From the NCBI GenBank assembly GCA_963781285.1, contig CAWAFI010000023.1, positions 1 through 64,000 on the forward strand: 64,000 bases of DNA, written 5' to 3'. The notes beneath the pieces are model-generated. The model did no database searches, had not been told where the DNA came from, and saw only the letters and a list, made by a program, of their open reading frames with translations. This stretch comes from CAIWHR01 sp963781285 (GTDB taxonomy: Bacteria; Pseudomonadota; Gammaproteobacteria; Burkholderiales; Casimicrobiaceae). This document shows positions 33,490 to 42,808 of this stretch, one piece after another. Position numbers and translations under genes: made by a program. The first letter of the stretch is position 1. Each line of letters begins with the position of its first letter.

Positions 33490-35054
33490 GCCCGTTGCGC
33501 CCGATGGCAGCGAGGCGTGGGCTGGTGAGTCTGGCGGTACCGGCGGGCATGCTGCTGAGCGCCTGCACGACGCTCGGGCCGGATTTCCGCTCGCCGCCGG
33601 TGCCCTGGCTGCAGGGCTGGAGCGGCGGTGCATGGCGCAGCCTGGCCGACGAGGCGCCGCGCACCACGCGACCTCCGGGCGACGAGTGGTGGCGGCACTT
33701 CGACGACCCGGTGCTGGACCAACTGGTCACCGAGGCGCAGCGGCTGAACCCGGGCGTTCGCACCGCCGGCATTCGCATCATGGAGGCGCGCGCCCAGCTT
33801 GGCATCGCCGGCAGCGCGCTGTATCCGCAGCTGCAGCAGGTCAGCGCGCGGGCCCTGGGCACCGGCAACCGGGGCAGCAACGGCCAGGGCACGACGTTCG
33901 GGTCGGCCGGCCTGGCCTTCGACCTGGCCTGGGAACTGGACTTCTGGGGCAAGTTCAAGCGCGCCATCGAGTCGGCCGATGCCGCCTACTTCGCCAGCGT
34001 CGCGCAGTACGATGACGTGCAGGTGCTGGTCGCCGCCCAGGCGGCGAGCCTGTACGGATCGATCCGCACCACCGAGCTGCGGCTGCGCATCGCGCACGAG
34101 AACGCGGCGATCCAGGCGCGCAGCCTGGAGATCACCGAGCGGCTGTTCCGCAGCGGCAACGACTCCGAGCTCGACGTGCAGCAGGCCCGCTCGCAGTACC
34201 TGAGCACGCTGGCGACGATCCCCGAGCTCGAGAGCGGCCTGCGCCAGACACGCAACGCGCTGTGCGTGCTGTTGGCGCGGCCGCCCGACGCGCTGCCGGA
34301 GTTGCAGCAAGGGCGCGCCAGGATCCCCGAAGCGCCACTCGAGGTGATCGTCGATGTGCCGGCCGAGCTGCTGCGGCGTCGGCCCGACGTGCGCGCGGCC
34401 GAGATGCAGCTGGCCGCGCAATCGCCGCAGATCGGCATCAGCGAGGCGGCGCTGTATCCGTCCATCGCGCTCGCCGGGTCGGTGGGTCTGTCGGCCACGA
34501 CCGTAGGTTCGCCCGGCGCCACGCTCGCCTGGGGCCTCGGACCGGCGCTCGTATGGAACGTGTTCGACCACGGGCGGCTGACGAACCAGGTGCTGGTGCA
34601 GGACGCGCGCTTCCAGCAGCTGTACGAGCAGTATCAGGACGTGGTCCTGCGTGCCGCGCGTGAACTGGACGATGCGGCGAGCGGCTTCGCCTACACCCGG
34701 GCGCAGGTCGACATCCTGCGCGATGCGGTGCAGGCCGCAAGGCGCTCGCTCGACATCGCGACGGTCCAGTATCGCGAGGGGCTGGTCGACTTCCAGCGCG
34801 TGCTCGATTCGCAGCGTGCGCTGTTCAGCACGCAGGAAGGCCTGGTCGCCAGCCAGGGCGGCGTGGTTCAGTACCTGATCGCGGTCTACAAGGCGATGGG
34901 CGGCGGCTGGCAGGCAGGGCGTTCGCGGCCGGTGCTCGACGACGCCACGCAAGCCACGATGGGCGAGCGCAGCGCCTGGAGGGCGCTGTTGCAGGCTCCG
35001 TTGCCGCCGCCTTCGGCGGAGCTCCTGCCGTCCAGCACGAGCCAAGAGCCATGA
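33486..35054 (+). CDS. efflux outer-membrane lipoprotein, OprM/NodT type
   Basis: 522-aa TolC-family outer-membrane channel. A lipoprotein signal AGMLLSACTTLGPDF gives Cys near residue 28; the sequence LGPDFRSPPVP after it is typical of NodT members. Two OEP repeats follow (DQLVTEAQRLNPGVR..., RRPDVRAAEMQLAAQSPQIGI SEAALYPS), with long helical stretches. ATG 33486 overlaps the stop of the preceding gene (ATGA). With the HlyD and DUF2955 genes downstream it forms a tripartite efflux system across the envelope. Confidence 0.85.
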   Translation: MSPLRPMAARRGLVSLAVPAGMLLSACTTLGPDFRSPPVPWLQGWSGGAWRSLADEAPRTTRPPGDEWWRHFDDPVLDQLVTEAQRLNPGVRTAGIRIMEARAQLGIAGSALYPQLQQVSARALGTGNRGSNGQGTTFGSAGLAFDLAWELDFWGKFKRAIESADAAYFASVAQYDDVQVLVAAQAASLYGSIRTTELRLRIAHENAAIQARSLEITERLFRSGNDSELDVQQARSQYLSTLATIPELESGLRQTRNALCVLLARPPDALPELQQGRARIPEAPLEVIVDVPAELLRRRPDVRAAEMQLAAQSPQIGISEAALYPSIALAGSVGLSATTVGSPGATLAWGLGPALVWNVFDHGRLTNQVLVQDARFQQLYEQYQDVVLRAARELDDAASGFAYTRAQVDILRDAVQAARRSLDIATVQYREGLVDFQRVLDSQRALFSTQEGLVASQGGVVQYLIAVYKAMGGGWQAGRSRPVLDDATQATMGERSAWRALLQAPLPPPSAELLPSSTSQEP

Positions 35055-35088
35055 GCCAGGATTCTGCCGTCCCGCCCGACGCACCCCC

Positions 35089-36207
35089 ATGAGCCGGACC
35101 GTCCCGACGCCATCGAAAGCGGCGGCCGCGCCCGCCGGCCGCGGCGCCCGCGTCGGCGCCCTGGTCATCGCCGTGCTCATCGTCGCCAGCCTGGTCCTGT
35201 ACTTCGTCGGCGACCGCCTCACGCCGAGCACCTCGCAGGCGCGCATCCAGGCCTTCGTCGTGCCGGTTGCGGCCGAAGTCGCCGGCAAGGTGCTGGCCGT
35301 GCACATCCGCAACAACGACGAGGTGCAGCCCGGCCAGCCGCTGTTCGACCTCGACCCGCAGCCCTACCGCATCGCGCTGGCGCGTTCGCGCGCCGATCTT
35401 GAGTCGGTGCGCAGTTCGGTCAAGGGTTCAGTGGCCGCGGTCGAGGCGGCGCGGGCGTCGGTGGCGGTGGCGGAAGCCGGCCGCGACATCGCCGAACGCG
35501 ACGCCAGCCGACTGGAAAGGCTGCACGACGAGGATCCCGGCGCGATCTCGGTGCGCCGCCTCGAGGTCGCGCAGGCCACCCGCGACGAGGCGCGCAGCAA
35601 GGTGCGCCGCGCCCAGGCCGACCTGCGCAAGGCGCAGGAGGCCGCCGGTGAAACCGGCGACGACAACGCGCAGCTGCGCAGCGCCGTGGCGGCGGTGGAG
35701 AGGGCCGAACTCGACCTCGCGCGCGCCCGCGTGCTCGCGCCGGCGCGCGGCGTGGTCACCGACCTGCGCACCGACGTCGGCCACTTCGCGCAGCCCGGCG
35801 CACCGGTGATGACGCTGATCGCGATGCACGACCTGTGGATCAGCGCGGACCTGACCGAGAACAACATCGGCCACATCGATCCCGGCGACGAGGTCGCGAT
35901 CGTGCTCGACGTGCTGCCGGGCGAGGTGCTGAAGGGCCGCGTGCGCAGCATCGGCGGCGGCGTCGGAAGCGGCCAGTCGACACCGCCGGGCACGCTGCCG
36001 GTGGTGCAGAACAGCCGCGACTGGCTGCGCCAGGCGCAACGCATCCCGGTGGCGGTCGAGTTCGATGCTACAGCATTGCAGCGCTTGAAGTCGGTGCGCA
36101 TCGGCGGCCAGGCCGATGTGCTGGTCTACACCGGCGACCACCCGTGGATGAACCCGCTGGCCGCGTTGTACATGCGCGCCGTCAGCTGGGTGACCTACCT
36201 GTACTGA
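35089..36207 (+). CDS. HlyD-family membrane fusion protein (EmrA/AaeA-like)
   Basis: 372 aa with one N-terminal transmembrane helix (residues 22-44), then a lipoyl half (VPVAAEVAGKVLAVHIRNNDEVQPGQPLFDLDP), a long coiled-coil hairpin (residues 95-205), the second lipoyl half and a beta-barrel (GVVTDLRTDVGHFAQPGAPVMTLI). This is the periplasmic adaptor linking the inner-membrane DUF2955 protein to the outer-membrane lipoprotein. Spacing to both neighbours is short, so it is one operon. Confidence 0.87.
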   Translation: MSRTVPTPSKAAAAPAGRGARVGALVIAVLIVASLVLYFVGDRLTPSTSQARIQAFVVPVAAEVAGKVLAVHIRNNDEVQPGQPLFDLDPQPYRIALARSRADLESVRSSVKGSVAAVEAARASVAVAEAGRDIAERDASRLERLHDEDPGAISVRRLEVAQATRDEARSKVRRAQADLRKAQEAAGETGDDNAQLRSAVAAVERAELDLARARVLAPARGVVTDLRTDVGHFAQPGAPVMTLIAMHDLWISADLTENNIGHIDPGDEVAIVLDVLPGEVLKGRVRSIGGGVGSGQSTPPGTLPVVQNSRDWLRQAQRIPVAVEFDATALQRLKSVRIGGQADVLVYTGDHPWMNPLAALYMRAVSWVTYLY

Positions 36208-36215
36208 GCATTGAC

Positions 36216-37256
36216 ATGCATCGGGGCGACAAGGCGGCTCTGCGGCTGACGATCGGCCTGGGCCTGGCCGTGTTCGTCGCCTACGGCCTGGCGCTGCAGG
36301 CGCCCTATGTCGTCTGCATCATGGCGGTGCTGGTGCTGTGCAAGCCGGGCGCGCCGCTGCCGATGGTCAAGACGGTCGTGGTCGCGGTCGTGTTCGCCGG
36401 GCTCGTGGCCGCCGGCGTGCTGATGGTGCCGCTGCTCGAACACTATGCCGCCGCCGGCCTGCTGCTGACGGCGGTGGTGCTGTTCGTTCTGTTTTACGTC
36501 GGCCGGCTGCGCGCCAACCCGCTGACCACGGTGCTCGTGCTGGCGTTCACGCTGATCCCGGTGGCCGGCGTGCTGGAGCAGGCGTTGATAGCGGCTCTCA
36601 GTCTGACGCTGGCGGTCGGCGTGCTCGTCGGGGCGGTGGTCGGCGCGGCATCGAGCGCCGTCTTTCCCGACCCGCCGGCACCTGCTTCCGCGGCCGCGGC
36701 GGCACGGCCCGACCGCGAGAGCGCGCGCTGGATCGCCTGGCGCGGCACGCTGATCGTGATGCCGGTGTTCGTGCTCGCGCTGACCGATCCGTCGTTCTAC
36801 CTGGCGGCGATCATGAAGACGGTGGCGCTCGGCCAGCAAGCCGGCGAAACCGATGCGCGCCACGCTGGTCGCGAACTCGTCGGCTCGACGCTGACGGGGG
36901 CCCTGATCGCGCTGGCGGTCTGGCTCGGACTGTCTCTGTGGCCCAGCCTGTGGATGCTGATGCTGTGGTTGATGGCCGCCGCGCTGTGGGCCGGCTCGGC
37001 GCTGTTCGGCGCCCGGCGCACGCGCTTGCGGCCCTCGTTCTGGAGCAACGCGCTGATCACGTCGCTGATCCTGCTCGGCCCGGCGATCGAGGACAGCGCC
37101 AGCGGCAAGAGCGTGCTCGAAGGCGCCGCGATCCGCGTCAGCCTGTTCCTCGGCGTGGCGCTGTATGCCTGGGCGACCGTATGGGCGCTCGAGCGATGGC
37201 GCGCCCGGCGGCCGCGGACGGCGGCCGCCGATGCCATGTGGAAGGAGAGCCCATGA
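36216..37256 (+). CDS. DUF2955 family inner-membrane protein (FUSC/AaeB-like efflux component)
   Basis: 346 aa with about nine to ten hydrophobic segments in two blocks separated by a polar stretch around residue 160, the layout of aromatic-acid exporter (FUSC-like) proteins shortened. ATG 36216 begins MHRGDKAALRLTIGLGLAVF. It starts 8 bases after the HlyD stop. As the only polytopic protein of the set it is the likely energised inner-membrane part; the substrates are unknown. Confidence 0.78.
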   Translation: MHRGDKAALRLTIGLGLAVFVAYGLALQAPYVVCIMAVLVLCKPGAPLPMVKTVVVAVVFAGLVAAGVLMVPLLEHYAAAGLLLTAVVLFVLFYVGRLRANPLTTVLVLAFTLIPVAGVLEQALIAALSLTLAVGVLVGAVVGAASSAVFPDPPAPASAAAAARPDRESARWIAWRGTLIVMPVFVLALTDPSFYLAAIMKTVALGQQAGETDARHAGRELVGSTLTGALIALAVWLGLSLWPSLWMLMLWLMAAALWAGSALFGARRTRLRPSFWSNALITSLILLGPAIEDSASGKSVLEGAAIRVSLFLGVALYAWATVWALERWRARRPRTAAADAMWKESP

Positions 37257-37714
37257 CGTTCGTAAACTTCCTGATCGGCCTGCCGGCGATGCTGCTGTGC
37301 CTGATCGTGCAGGTGGCGGTGGCCTTCTGGTGTGTGCGCTACTACGTGCGGCGGTCGACGCCTGCGGGGAGCGGCCAGGGCTTCCTGGCCGGCATGCGCC
37401 CGTTGCTCGTCGCCACGCTGGTGATGATGGTCGGCAATCTTGTGCAGATCATGCTGTGGGGCGGGCTGTTCCTGTGGCTCGGCGAGTTCGATCAGCCCTA
37501 CGACGCGATCTACCACTCGGCCGTGAACTTCTCGTCGCTCGGCTACGGTGACATCGTCATGAGCCGCGAGCGCAGGCTGCTCGGCCCGCTCGAGGCGGTG
37601 AACGGCGTGCTGATGCTGGGCATGAGCGCGGCGACGCTGATGGCGATCATTCAGAACATGATCACCTCGCTGCGTGACGCGCGGTCGACGGTGCGGCTGG
37701 GGGACCGGGGATAG
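37253..37714 (+). CDS. two-TM potassium channel-like protein
   Basis: 153 aa. Hydrophobic helices at residues 5-28, 48-75 and 110-135, with the pore signature FSSLGYGDIVMS (K+ selectivity filter GYGD) between the last two. Its ATG overlaps the stop of the DUF2955 gene by 4 bases (ATGA), so translation is coupled to the efflux operon. It has no cytoplasmic RCK domain. Why an efflux operon should carry a channel is unknown; balancing membrane potential during export is one idea. Confidence 0.8.
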   Translation: MTFVNFLIGLPAMLLCLIVQVAVAFWCVRYYVRRSTPAGSGQGFLAGMRPLLVATLVMMVGNLVQIMLWGGLFLWLGEFDQPYDAIYHSAVNFSSLGYGDIVMSRERRLLGPLEAVNGVLMLGMSAATLMAIIQNMITSLRDARSTVRLGDRG

Positions 37715-38020
37715 GCTCGGACCTGCCAGTGCTTGTCAGATGAAACAACGGTGTCGCCCTCGATCGGCAGGGCTCGCCGCGGCCGGGAACGAGCTTCGAC
37801 AGGCGGCCGCCGGGCGGCCGCACGCTCATCCGCCTCTCGCCCGATACACGCTGCGCTCGACGACAATGTGCAAGCGCGCTACTTGTAGAAATGCGCTTTC
37901 GATTCGAGAGCGCGAATGTCGATTTCGCTGAGCTGCGGGAACGCAATACCGGCCAATACGATATTAGCTGGACCCCGCGATCAATCACGCGTTGCACATG
38001 ACTGATTTGCATCGCAATTC
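37715..38020. other. gap between the efflux operon and tRNA-Pro
   Basis: 306 bp. I see no supported gene. Sequence at 37890-37960 superficially resembles the SAM-II leaders but lacks their conserved blocks. The change from very GC-rich to average composition occurs here. Confidence 0.4.
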
Positions 38021-38097
38021 TGGTCGGGGTGAGAGGATTTGAACCTCCGACATCTTGCTCCCAAAGCAAGCGCGCTACCGGGCTGCGCTACACCCCG
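38021..38097 (-). tRNA. tRNA-Pro (TGG)
   Basis: Acceptor CGGGGTG/CACCCCG, D arm GTAGCGCAGCCCGGTAGCGC, anticodon TGG in CTTTGGGAG, T arm GGAGGTTCAAATCCTC, discriminator A and encoded CCA at 38021-38023. A/G identity positions fit proline. Confidence 0.95.
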
Positions 38098-38219
38098 AAA
38101 TGACGAATTATGCCAGCCACCCTCGGTTGGGGCAAACGAAGCAGCGCGACCGCTGCCGAACTGTCGCAACGCGAGATAGCGGAGCAGATATCCGGCCCAC
38201 CCGCATGGGAGAAATCGCC

Positions 38220-38546
38220 ATGGCCAGCGCCCGCGATGTCGCCGTGTTCGTCGGCAGTCTGCGCAAAGGCTCGTACAACCGCATGGCCGCCCGCCCGCTC
38301 GCCAGTCTCGCGCCGGCGACGCTCGCGCTCGAGATCGCCATCGGCGGGTTCGGTGCGAATCACCAGGTACGCCAGTCGCTGGTGGCCCTCAACGTGCCGG
38401 TGCTGCAGCAACCCGAGGCCTACATCGGGAGCGCGGCGACGTTGTTCGACAAAGAAGGCGCGCTTGTCAACGATTCCACACGCGCATTCCTGCAAAAATA
38501 TCTGCAGGCCTACGCGGTGTGGGTCGAGCGTTGTCTTGCGCGGTAA
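38220..38546 (+). pseudogene. NADPH-dependent FMN reductase with an internal deletion
   Basis: The N-terminal flavodoxin-like strand and phosphate loop are clear (VAVFVGSLRKGSYNRMAARP), ending LALEIAIG; the sequence then jumps to the family's C-terminal part, FGANHQVRQSLVALNVPVLQ and QPEAYIGSAATLFDKEG. The central 80 or so residues, including the flavin-contacting loops, are gone, while the frame is kept. Intact members are about 185 aa; this is 108. It lies just downstream of tRNA-Pro. Not expected to bind FMN. Confidence 0.7.
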
Positions 38547-38561
38547 GACTGTCGCAGGGGC

Positions 38562-38780
38562 TCACGCGGCGCGCGCCTCGAACCCCGCGCTTATTATCGC
38601 TGCGACAATCGCTTCGGGCTTGACCGCCGCGGCATCGAACTCGACGGTTGCGGCCTTCCTTTCCAGCGACACCTCGACCCGCGCTACGCCGGACATCTGC
38701 GACACGGCACCGGTGACGCTGCGCACGCAGCCCTGGCAGTGCATGCCCTCGACGGCAAATTCCCTCGTGACGGTGCTCAT
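38562..38780 (-). CDS. copZ: heavy-metal-associated copper chaperone, CopZ-like
   Basis: 72-aa HMA-domain protein with GMHCQGC (metal-binding M-x-C-x-x-C) and the usual beta-alpha-beta-beta-alpha-beta length. A strong AAGGAGG precedes the ATG, which overlaps the stop of the P-type ATPase gene (ATGA), so the two are translationally coupled. It would carry Cu(I) to the ATPase in the cytoplasm. Confidence 0.85.
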   Translation of the reverse strand: MSTVTREFAVEGMHCQGCVRSVTGAVSQMSGVARVEVSLERKAATVEFDAAAVKPEAIVAAIISAGFEARAA

Positions 38781-41059
38781 CGGACTTCCTCCTTCAGCGG
38801 ATGGGACGAAGATGTGCCATCCGTGCGCGGCGTGGGCGGCACCGCTTTGGCGCGTCGCGGCTTCGAGTCGCGCCCGACAGCCCGCGGCGGCCGCCAGCGC
38901 TTGAGCAGCAGCGCGTTGGAAACGACGGACACCGAACTCGCCGCCATCGCCGCGCCAGCGATCACCGGCGACAGCAGGCCCAGGGCCGCGAGCGGAATGC
39001 CCAGCACGTTGTAGACGAACGCGAAGAAGAGATTCTGGCGAATCTTCGACAACGTTGCGCGCGACAGGTCGATCGCCGCCGCCACTGCCGAGAGGTCGTT
39101 GCGCAGCAGCGTGAGATCGGCCGCCGACAACGCGCTGCCTGCGCCCGCGCCCATTGCAAACGACACGTCGGCCTGCGCGAGCGCCGGCGCGTCGTTGACG
39201 CCGTCGCCGACCATGCCGACGACCTTGCCGTCGCGCTGCATCGCGACGATCGCCGCACGCTTGTCCTCGGGCAGTTGCTCCGCACGCCAGCTCTCGATGG
39301 CAGCGGCTCGCGCCACAGCCCGCGCCGGCGCAGGGTGATCGCCCGTCAGCATCGTCACCTCGACGCCGGCGTCTCGTAGTGTCGCCACCGCCGCTGCCGC
39401 GTGCGGACGCAGCGCGTCGTCGAACGTGATCCAGCCGACAAGCGTTGGGCCCTCGGCCACACCGACCATCGTTTGTCCCGCCGCCTGTACTTCCGCAAGT
39501 GTCGCGCTGTCGACGGTGACACCGGACGCAGCGAGGAATGAGGGTGAACCAAGGCGGATCGTCTGCGCGCCGTTCTCGCCCGCCACGCCGCGTCCGGCCT
39601 GCACGCGGACATTCGTCACCGGCAGCGGCTTTAGCTCCAATGCGACGGCACGCTCGATGATCGCGCGGGCCAGTGGATGCGTTGCGCCCTGCTCCAGCGA
39701 CAGCGCGAGGAGCAACAGTTCGTTCGCGGTGAATCCGGTCGCCGGATGCACCCCGGCGACACTCGGCGCGCCGACGGTCAGCGTGCCGGTCTTGTCGACG
39801 ACCAGCGTATCGATTTTCTCCGCACGCTCGAGCGCCGCCGCGTTCTTGATGAGAATTCCCGCCTGCGCGCCGCGACCCACGCCGACCATCAGCGCAGTCG
39901 GTGTCGCGAGCCCCAACGCGCACGGGCACGCGATCACCAGCACCGCAGTCGCGCGCATCAACGCCGCTGCCCAGTCACCGAGCAGGTAACCGTTCGCGAC
40001 GAGCGTGACCGCCGCGATCGCCAACACCGCTGGAACGAAGCGCGCCGACACCGCATCGGCCAACCGCTGCACCGGGGCCTTCGATCCCTGCGCTGCCGCG
40101 ACCTGCCGGACGATGCCCGCGAGCAGCGTCGCCTGCCCCACCGCGGTCGCCTGGCAGCGCAGCGGTCCGGTTTCGTTGGTGGTGCCGGCGAGCACCGAGT
40201 CGCCCGGCGCCTTGGCGACGGGTTGGCTCTCGCCGGTCAGCATCGCTTCGTTGACCGCCGATTCACCGCTGATCACCCGCCCGTCGACCGGGACGCTGCC
40301 GCCGGCGCGCACCAGGAATACGTCGCCGGCATGCACCGACGCGAGGGGAACCTCCGTGACGTCGCCATCGCGTTCGCGCAGTACCGTCGGTGGCTGCAGC
40401 TTGAGCAGGTGGCGGATCGCGTTGGCGGTCCTGGCTTTCGCGCGGCCTTCGAGCAGCTTGCCCAACAGCACCAGCGTGATGACGACCGTGCTCGCCTCGA
40501 AGTAGACATGCTGGCCCGGGAGTGGCACGAGCCATACGGCGAGGCTGAAAACGTAGGCGGCCGTGGTGCCGAGCGCGACCAGCACGTCCATGTTCGCCGC
40601 GCCGCCGCGCAGCGCATTCCACGCACCGCGGTAGAAGCGCGCACCAGCCCAGAACTGGACGGGTGTGGCGAGGGCGAACTGCAGCCAGACGGGCATCTCG
40701 ATCTCGTGTCGCCCGGTGACCATCGATACCATCTGCCCGACCAGCGGCGCGGTCAGCAGCGCAGCCACCGCGAAGTGCGACAGCTCGTGCCGATAGCGCC
40801 GTGCCTCCTTGCGTGCCTCGTGCTCCGGTAGCGCAAACGGATCGACCGCGGGCGCCGCATCGTACCCGGCCCTGCGCACGATCTCGATCAGCGTCTGCGG
40901 CGTCGCGTGGCCCGCGTCGAACTCGACGTGCGCGGTTTCCGTGGCGAAGTTGACCGCCGCATGCACACCTTGGGCACGGTTGAGCATCTTCTCGATCCGG
41001 GCCGCGCACGCGGCGCAGGTCATCCCGGTGAGTTGGAGGTCGATCGTGCGGGTGGTCAT
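38777..41059 (-). CDS. copA: copper-exporting P1B-type ATPase
   Basis: 760 aa. One N-terminal HMA domain with GMTCAAC, membrane CPC motif in ACPCALGLATPTAL, phosphorylation site DKTGTLT, TGES in the actuator domain, HP in THPLARAI, and GDGVNDAPAL. The last helices carry the Y-N and M-x-x-S-S residues of Cu(I) pumps (FVYNVLGIPLAA, AMAASSVSVVSNAL). The ATG at 41059 starts just before the HMA domain; the open frame upstream is not needed. No CueR-type regulator is next to it, so control is not visible. Confidence 0.92.
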   Translation of the reverse strand: MTTRTIDLQLTGMTCAACAARIEKMLNRAQGVHAAVNFATETAHVEFDAGHATPQTLIEIVRRAGYDAAPAVDPFALPEHEARKEARRYRHELSHFAVAALLTAPLVGQMVSMVTGRHEIEMPVWLQFALATPVQFWAGARFYRGAWNALRGGAANMDVLVALGTTAAYVFSLAVWLVPLPGQHVYFEASTVVITLVLLGKLLEGRAKARTANAIRHLLKLQPPTVLRERDGDVTEVPLASVHAGDVFLVRAGGSVPVDGRVISGESAVNEAMLTGESQPVAKAPGDSVLAGTTNETGPLRCQATAVGQATLLAGIVRQVAAAQGSKAPVQRLADAVSARFVPAVLAIAAVTLVANGYLLGDWAAALMRATAVLVIACPCALGLATPTALMVGVGRGAQAGILIKNAAALERAEKIDTLVVDKTGTLTVGAPSVAGVHPATGFTANELLLLALSLEQGATHPLARAIIERAVALELKPLPVTNVRVQAGRGVAGENGAQTIRLGSPSFLAASGVTVDSATLAEVQAAGQTMVGVAEGPTLVGWITFDDALRPHAAAAVATLRDAGVEVTMLTGDHPAPARAVARAAAIESWRAEQLPEDKRAAIVAMQRDGKVVGMVGDGVNDAPALAQADVSFAMGAGAGSALSAADLTLLRNDLSAVAAAIDLSRATLSKIRQNLFFAFVYNVLGIPLAALGLLSPVIAGAAMAASSVSVVSNALLLKRWRPPRAVGRDSKPRRAKAVPPTPRTDGTSSSHPLKEEVR

Positions 41060-41164
41060 CGAAATTGCTAAAGGCGCCGAATCCCTGCCAGGTGCGACCG
41101 ATTCTACGCCGCACAAGGGTTCGCACCCGTTGACCTGGGCCAAGCCGAGACCTGCCCCGGCCCG

Positions 41165-41470
41165 TCAGAACGGAATCCGTCCGACAAGCATGTCCTTGTA
41201 CATCACCCAGTCGCCGATGAGGCTGTACAACGGGTAGGTGAAGGTCGCCGGCCGGTTGCGCTCGAACGCGAAATGGCCGACCCACGCAAAGCCGTAGCCC
41301 GCGACCGGCGCGGCTGCGAGCCACCACGCATTTGCCGTCGTGAACGCCGCGACGACGCAGCCGATCACCAGCGACGTGCCGGCGAAATGCAGCCGGCGGC
41401 AGGTCCGATCCGCGTGCTCGGACAGGTAGAACGGGTAGAACTCGCGGAACGACCTGTAGCGCTGTGGCAT
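41165..41470 (-). CDS. Mpo1-like (DUF962) membrane protein
   Basis: 101 aa with two to three hydrophobic segments. FYPFYLSEHADRTCRRLHFAG and GHFAFERNRPATFTYPLYSLIGD are the hallmark blocks of DUF962, including the conserved histidines that in yeast Mpo1 bind Fe for 2-hydroxy fatty acid dioxygenation. The C-terminus is short, as in bacterial members. It lies 9 bases downstream of the threonine aldolase gene and is probably co-transcribed. Confidence 0.8.
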   Translation of the reverse strand: MPQRYRSFREFYPFYLSEHADRTCRRLHFAGTSLVIGCVVAAFTTANAWWLAAAPVAGYGFAWVGHFAFERNRPATFTYPLYSLIGDWVMYKDMLVGRIPF

Positions 41471-41479
41471 CGCGGGAGC

Positions 41480-42490
41480 CTACCTGAAGTAAGCATCGAC
41501 GACGGCGATCGCGCGATCAACGTCGCTCCGCGCGACGTCGAGGTGCGTGACCCATCGTTGCGCAGTCGTGCCGGTGATCTGAATGCCGCTGGTCGCGAGA
41601 TGCGCCGCGAACGCGTCGGCAACGTCTGCGCGGACGCCGACGAAGACCATGTTGGTCTGTGGCGTCGCGACCGCGAGCGCCGCGTGCTTCGCGAGGCCGG
41701 CTGCCAACCGCGCGGCGTTGGCATGGTCCTCCGCGAGCCGCTCGAAATGGTGCGCGAGCGCGTAGCGCCCGGCCGCCGCGAGGATACCCGCCTGCCGCAT
41801 CCCGCCGCCCAGCATCTTGCGCCAGCGGCGCGCCGCCTTGATGTAGTCGCGGCTCCCGCAAAGCACGGAACCGGCCGGCGCGCCCAGACCCTTCGACAGG
41901 CAGACCGAGACCGAATCGAAGCCCTGGGCGATCGCGCGTGGCGCAACGCCCTGCTTTACCGCCGCGTTCCATAGCCGTGCACCATCCAGATGCATCGCGA
42001 GCCCGCGGCTGTCGACGAGCTCGCGCACGGCTGCCGTGTAGCCGGCCGGCAATACCTTGCCCCCGATCGTGTTCTCGAGCGCAACAAGCCGCGTCTTCGC
42101 GAAATGGGCGTCGTCCGGCTTGATCGCGGCTTCGATGTCATCGAGTGGAAGCGTGCCATCGCGGGCGTTGGCGATCGGCTGCGGCTGAATGCTTCCAAGG
42201 ACCGCCCCGCCGCCCGCCTCGTAGCGGTAGGTGTGCGCATCCTGGCCGACGATGACCTCGTCGCCGCGCGCACAGTGCGTCATGACACCGACCAGGTTCG
42301 ACTGCGTCCCCGACGGCAGGAATAGCGCCGCTTCGAAGCCGAGCAACTCGGCAACTTCGGCTTCGAGTGCGTTGACCGACGGGTCGTCGCCGAAGACGTC
42401 GTCGCCGACCGGCGCTGCAGCCATCGCTGCCCGCATGGCCCCGGTGGGACGCGTTACCGTATCGCTGCGGAAATCGGCCCCCATCTGCAT
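41480..42490 (-). CDS. ltaE: low-specificity L-threonine aldolase
   Basis: 336-aa PLP enzyme cleaving L-threonine and L-allo-threonine to glycine and acetaldehyde. FRSDTVTRPT at the N-terminus, GDDVFGDDPSVNALE, FLPSGTQSNL, MHLDGARLWNA (Asp to the pyridine N) and the PLP lysine in VCLSKGLGAPAGSVL are all intact. Length is normal. First gene of a likely pair with the Mpo1-like gene. Confidence 0.92.
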   Translation of the reverse strand: MQMGADFRSDTVTRPTGAMRAAMAAAPVGDDVFGDDPSVNALEAEVAELLGFEAALFLPSGTQSNLVGVMTHCARGDEVIVGQDAHTYRYEAGGGAVLGSIQPQPIANARDGTLPLDDIEAAIKPDDAHFAKTRLVALENTIGGKVLPAGYTAAVRELVDSRGLAMHLDGARLWNAAVKQGVAPRAIAQGFDSVSVCLSKGLGAPAGSVLCGSRDYIKAARRWRKMLGGGMRQAGILAAAGRYALAHHFERLAEDHANAARLAAGLAKHAALAVATPQTNMVFVGVRADVADAFAAHLATSGIQITGTTAQRWVTHLDVARSDVDRAIAVVDAYFR

Positions 42491-42808
42491 GTCTCCCGCC
42501 AGTCACGGTCCGCCGGGCACCGAAGCGGCGCGCGATCGTCCGACGTTATCTTACTGATTCAGCGTGAATTGTACGACGTGCCGCCCCGCCGTTGACGCGA
42601 ACGCCGCCTGTCCTGCCATGGACTGGCAGCGCTGCCCCCCGAGCGCTGATGGCATCCCGCGGGCGCATGAACGCGGTAACGATCAGATACCGACGGCATC
42701 GGCGCAACGGAACCGCGACGCGATTGTGGTCAACGGAGGTCAACGCGGTCGACTGCGTATCTTTGCCGCCACGAGGATCGCCAACAAAAATGCGGTGCGC
42801 GATGCGTC

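Noticed and set aside
32745..35054. A single 769-aa frame joining an AI-2E-type membrane protein to an outer-membrane lipoprotein
   Set aside because: The lipoprotein has its own ATG and signal peptide at 33486, and the AI-2E C-terminus is found in another frame ending at 33489. The fusion is an artefact of a frame break.
33405..35315. A 636-aa minus-strand frame
   Set aside because: Antisense to the lipoprotein and HlyD genes, with no recognisable domain or start signal.
37880..37965. A third SAM-II-like leader before tRNA-Pro
   Set aside because: Only a loose resemblance; the GATTTGA, CTTGC and GCTAAA blocks are not found in the right order, and no gene or terminator follows.
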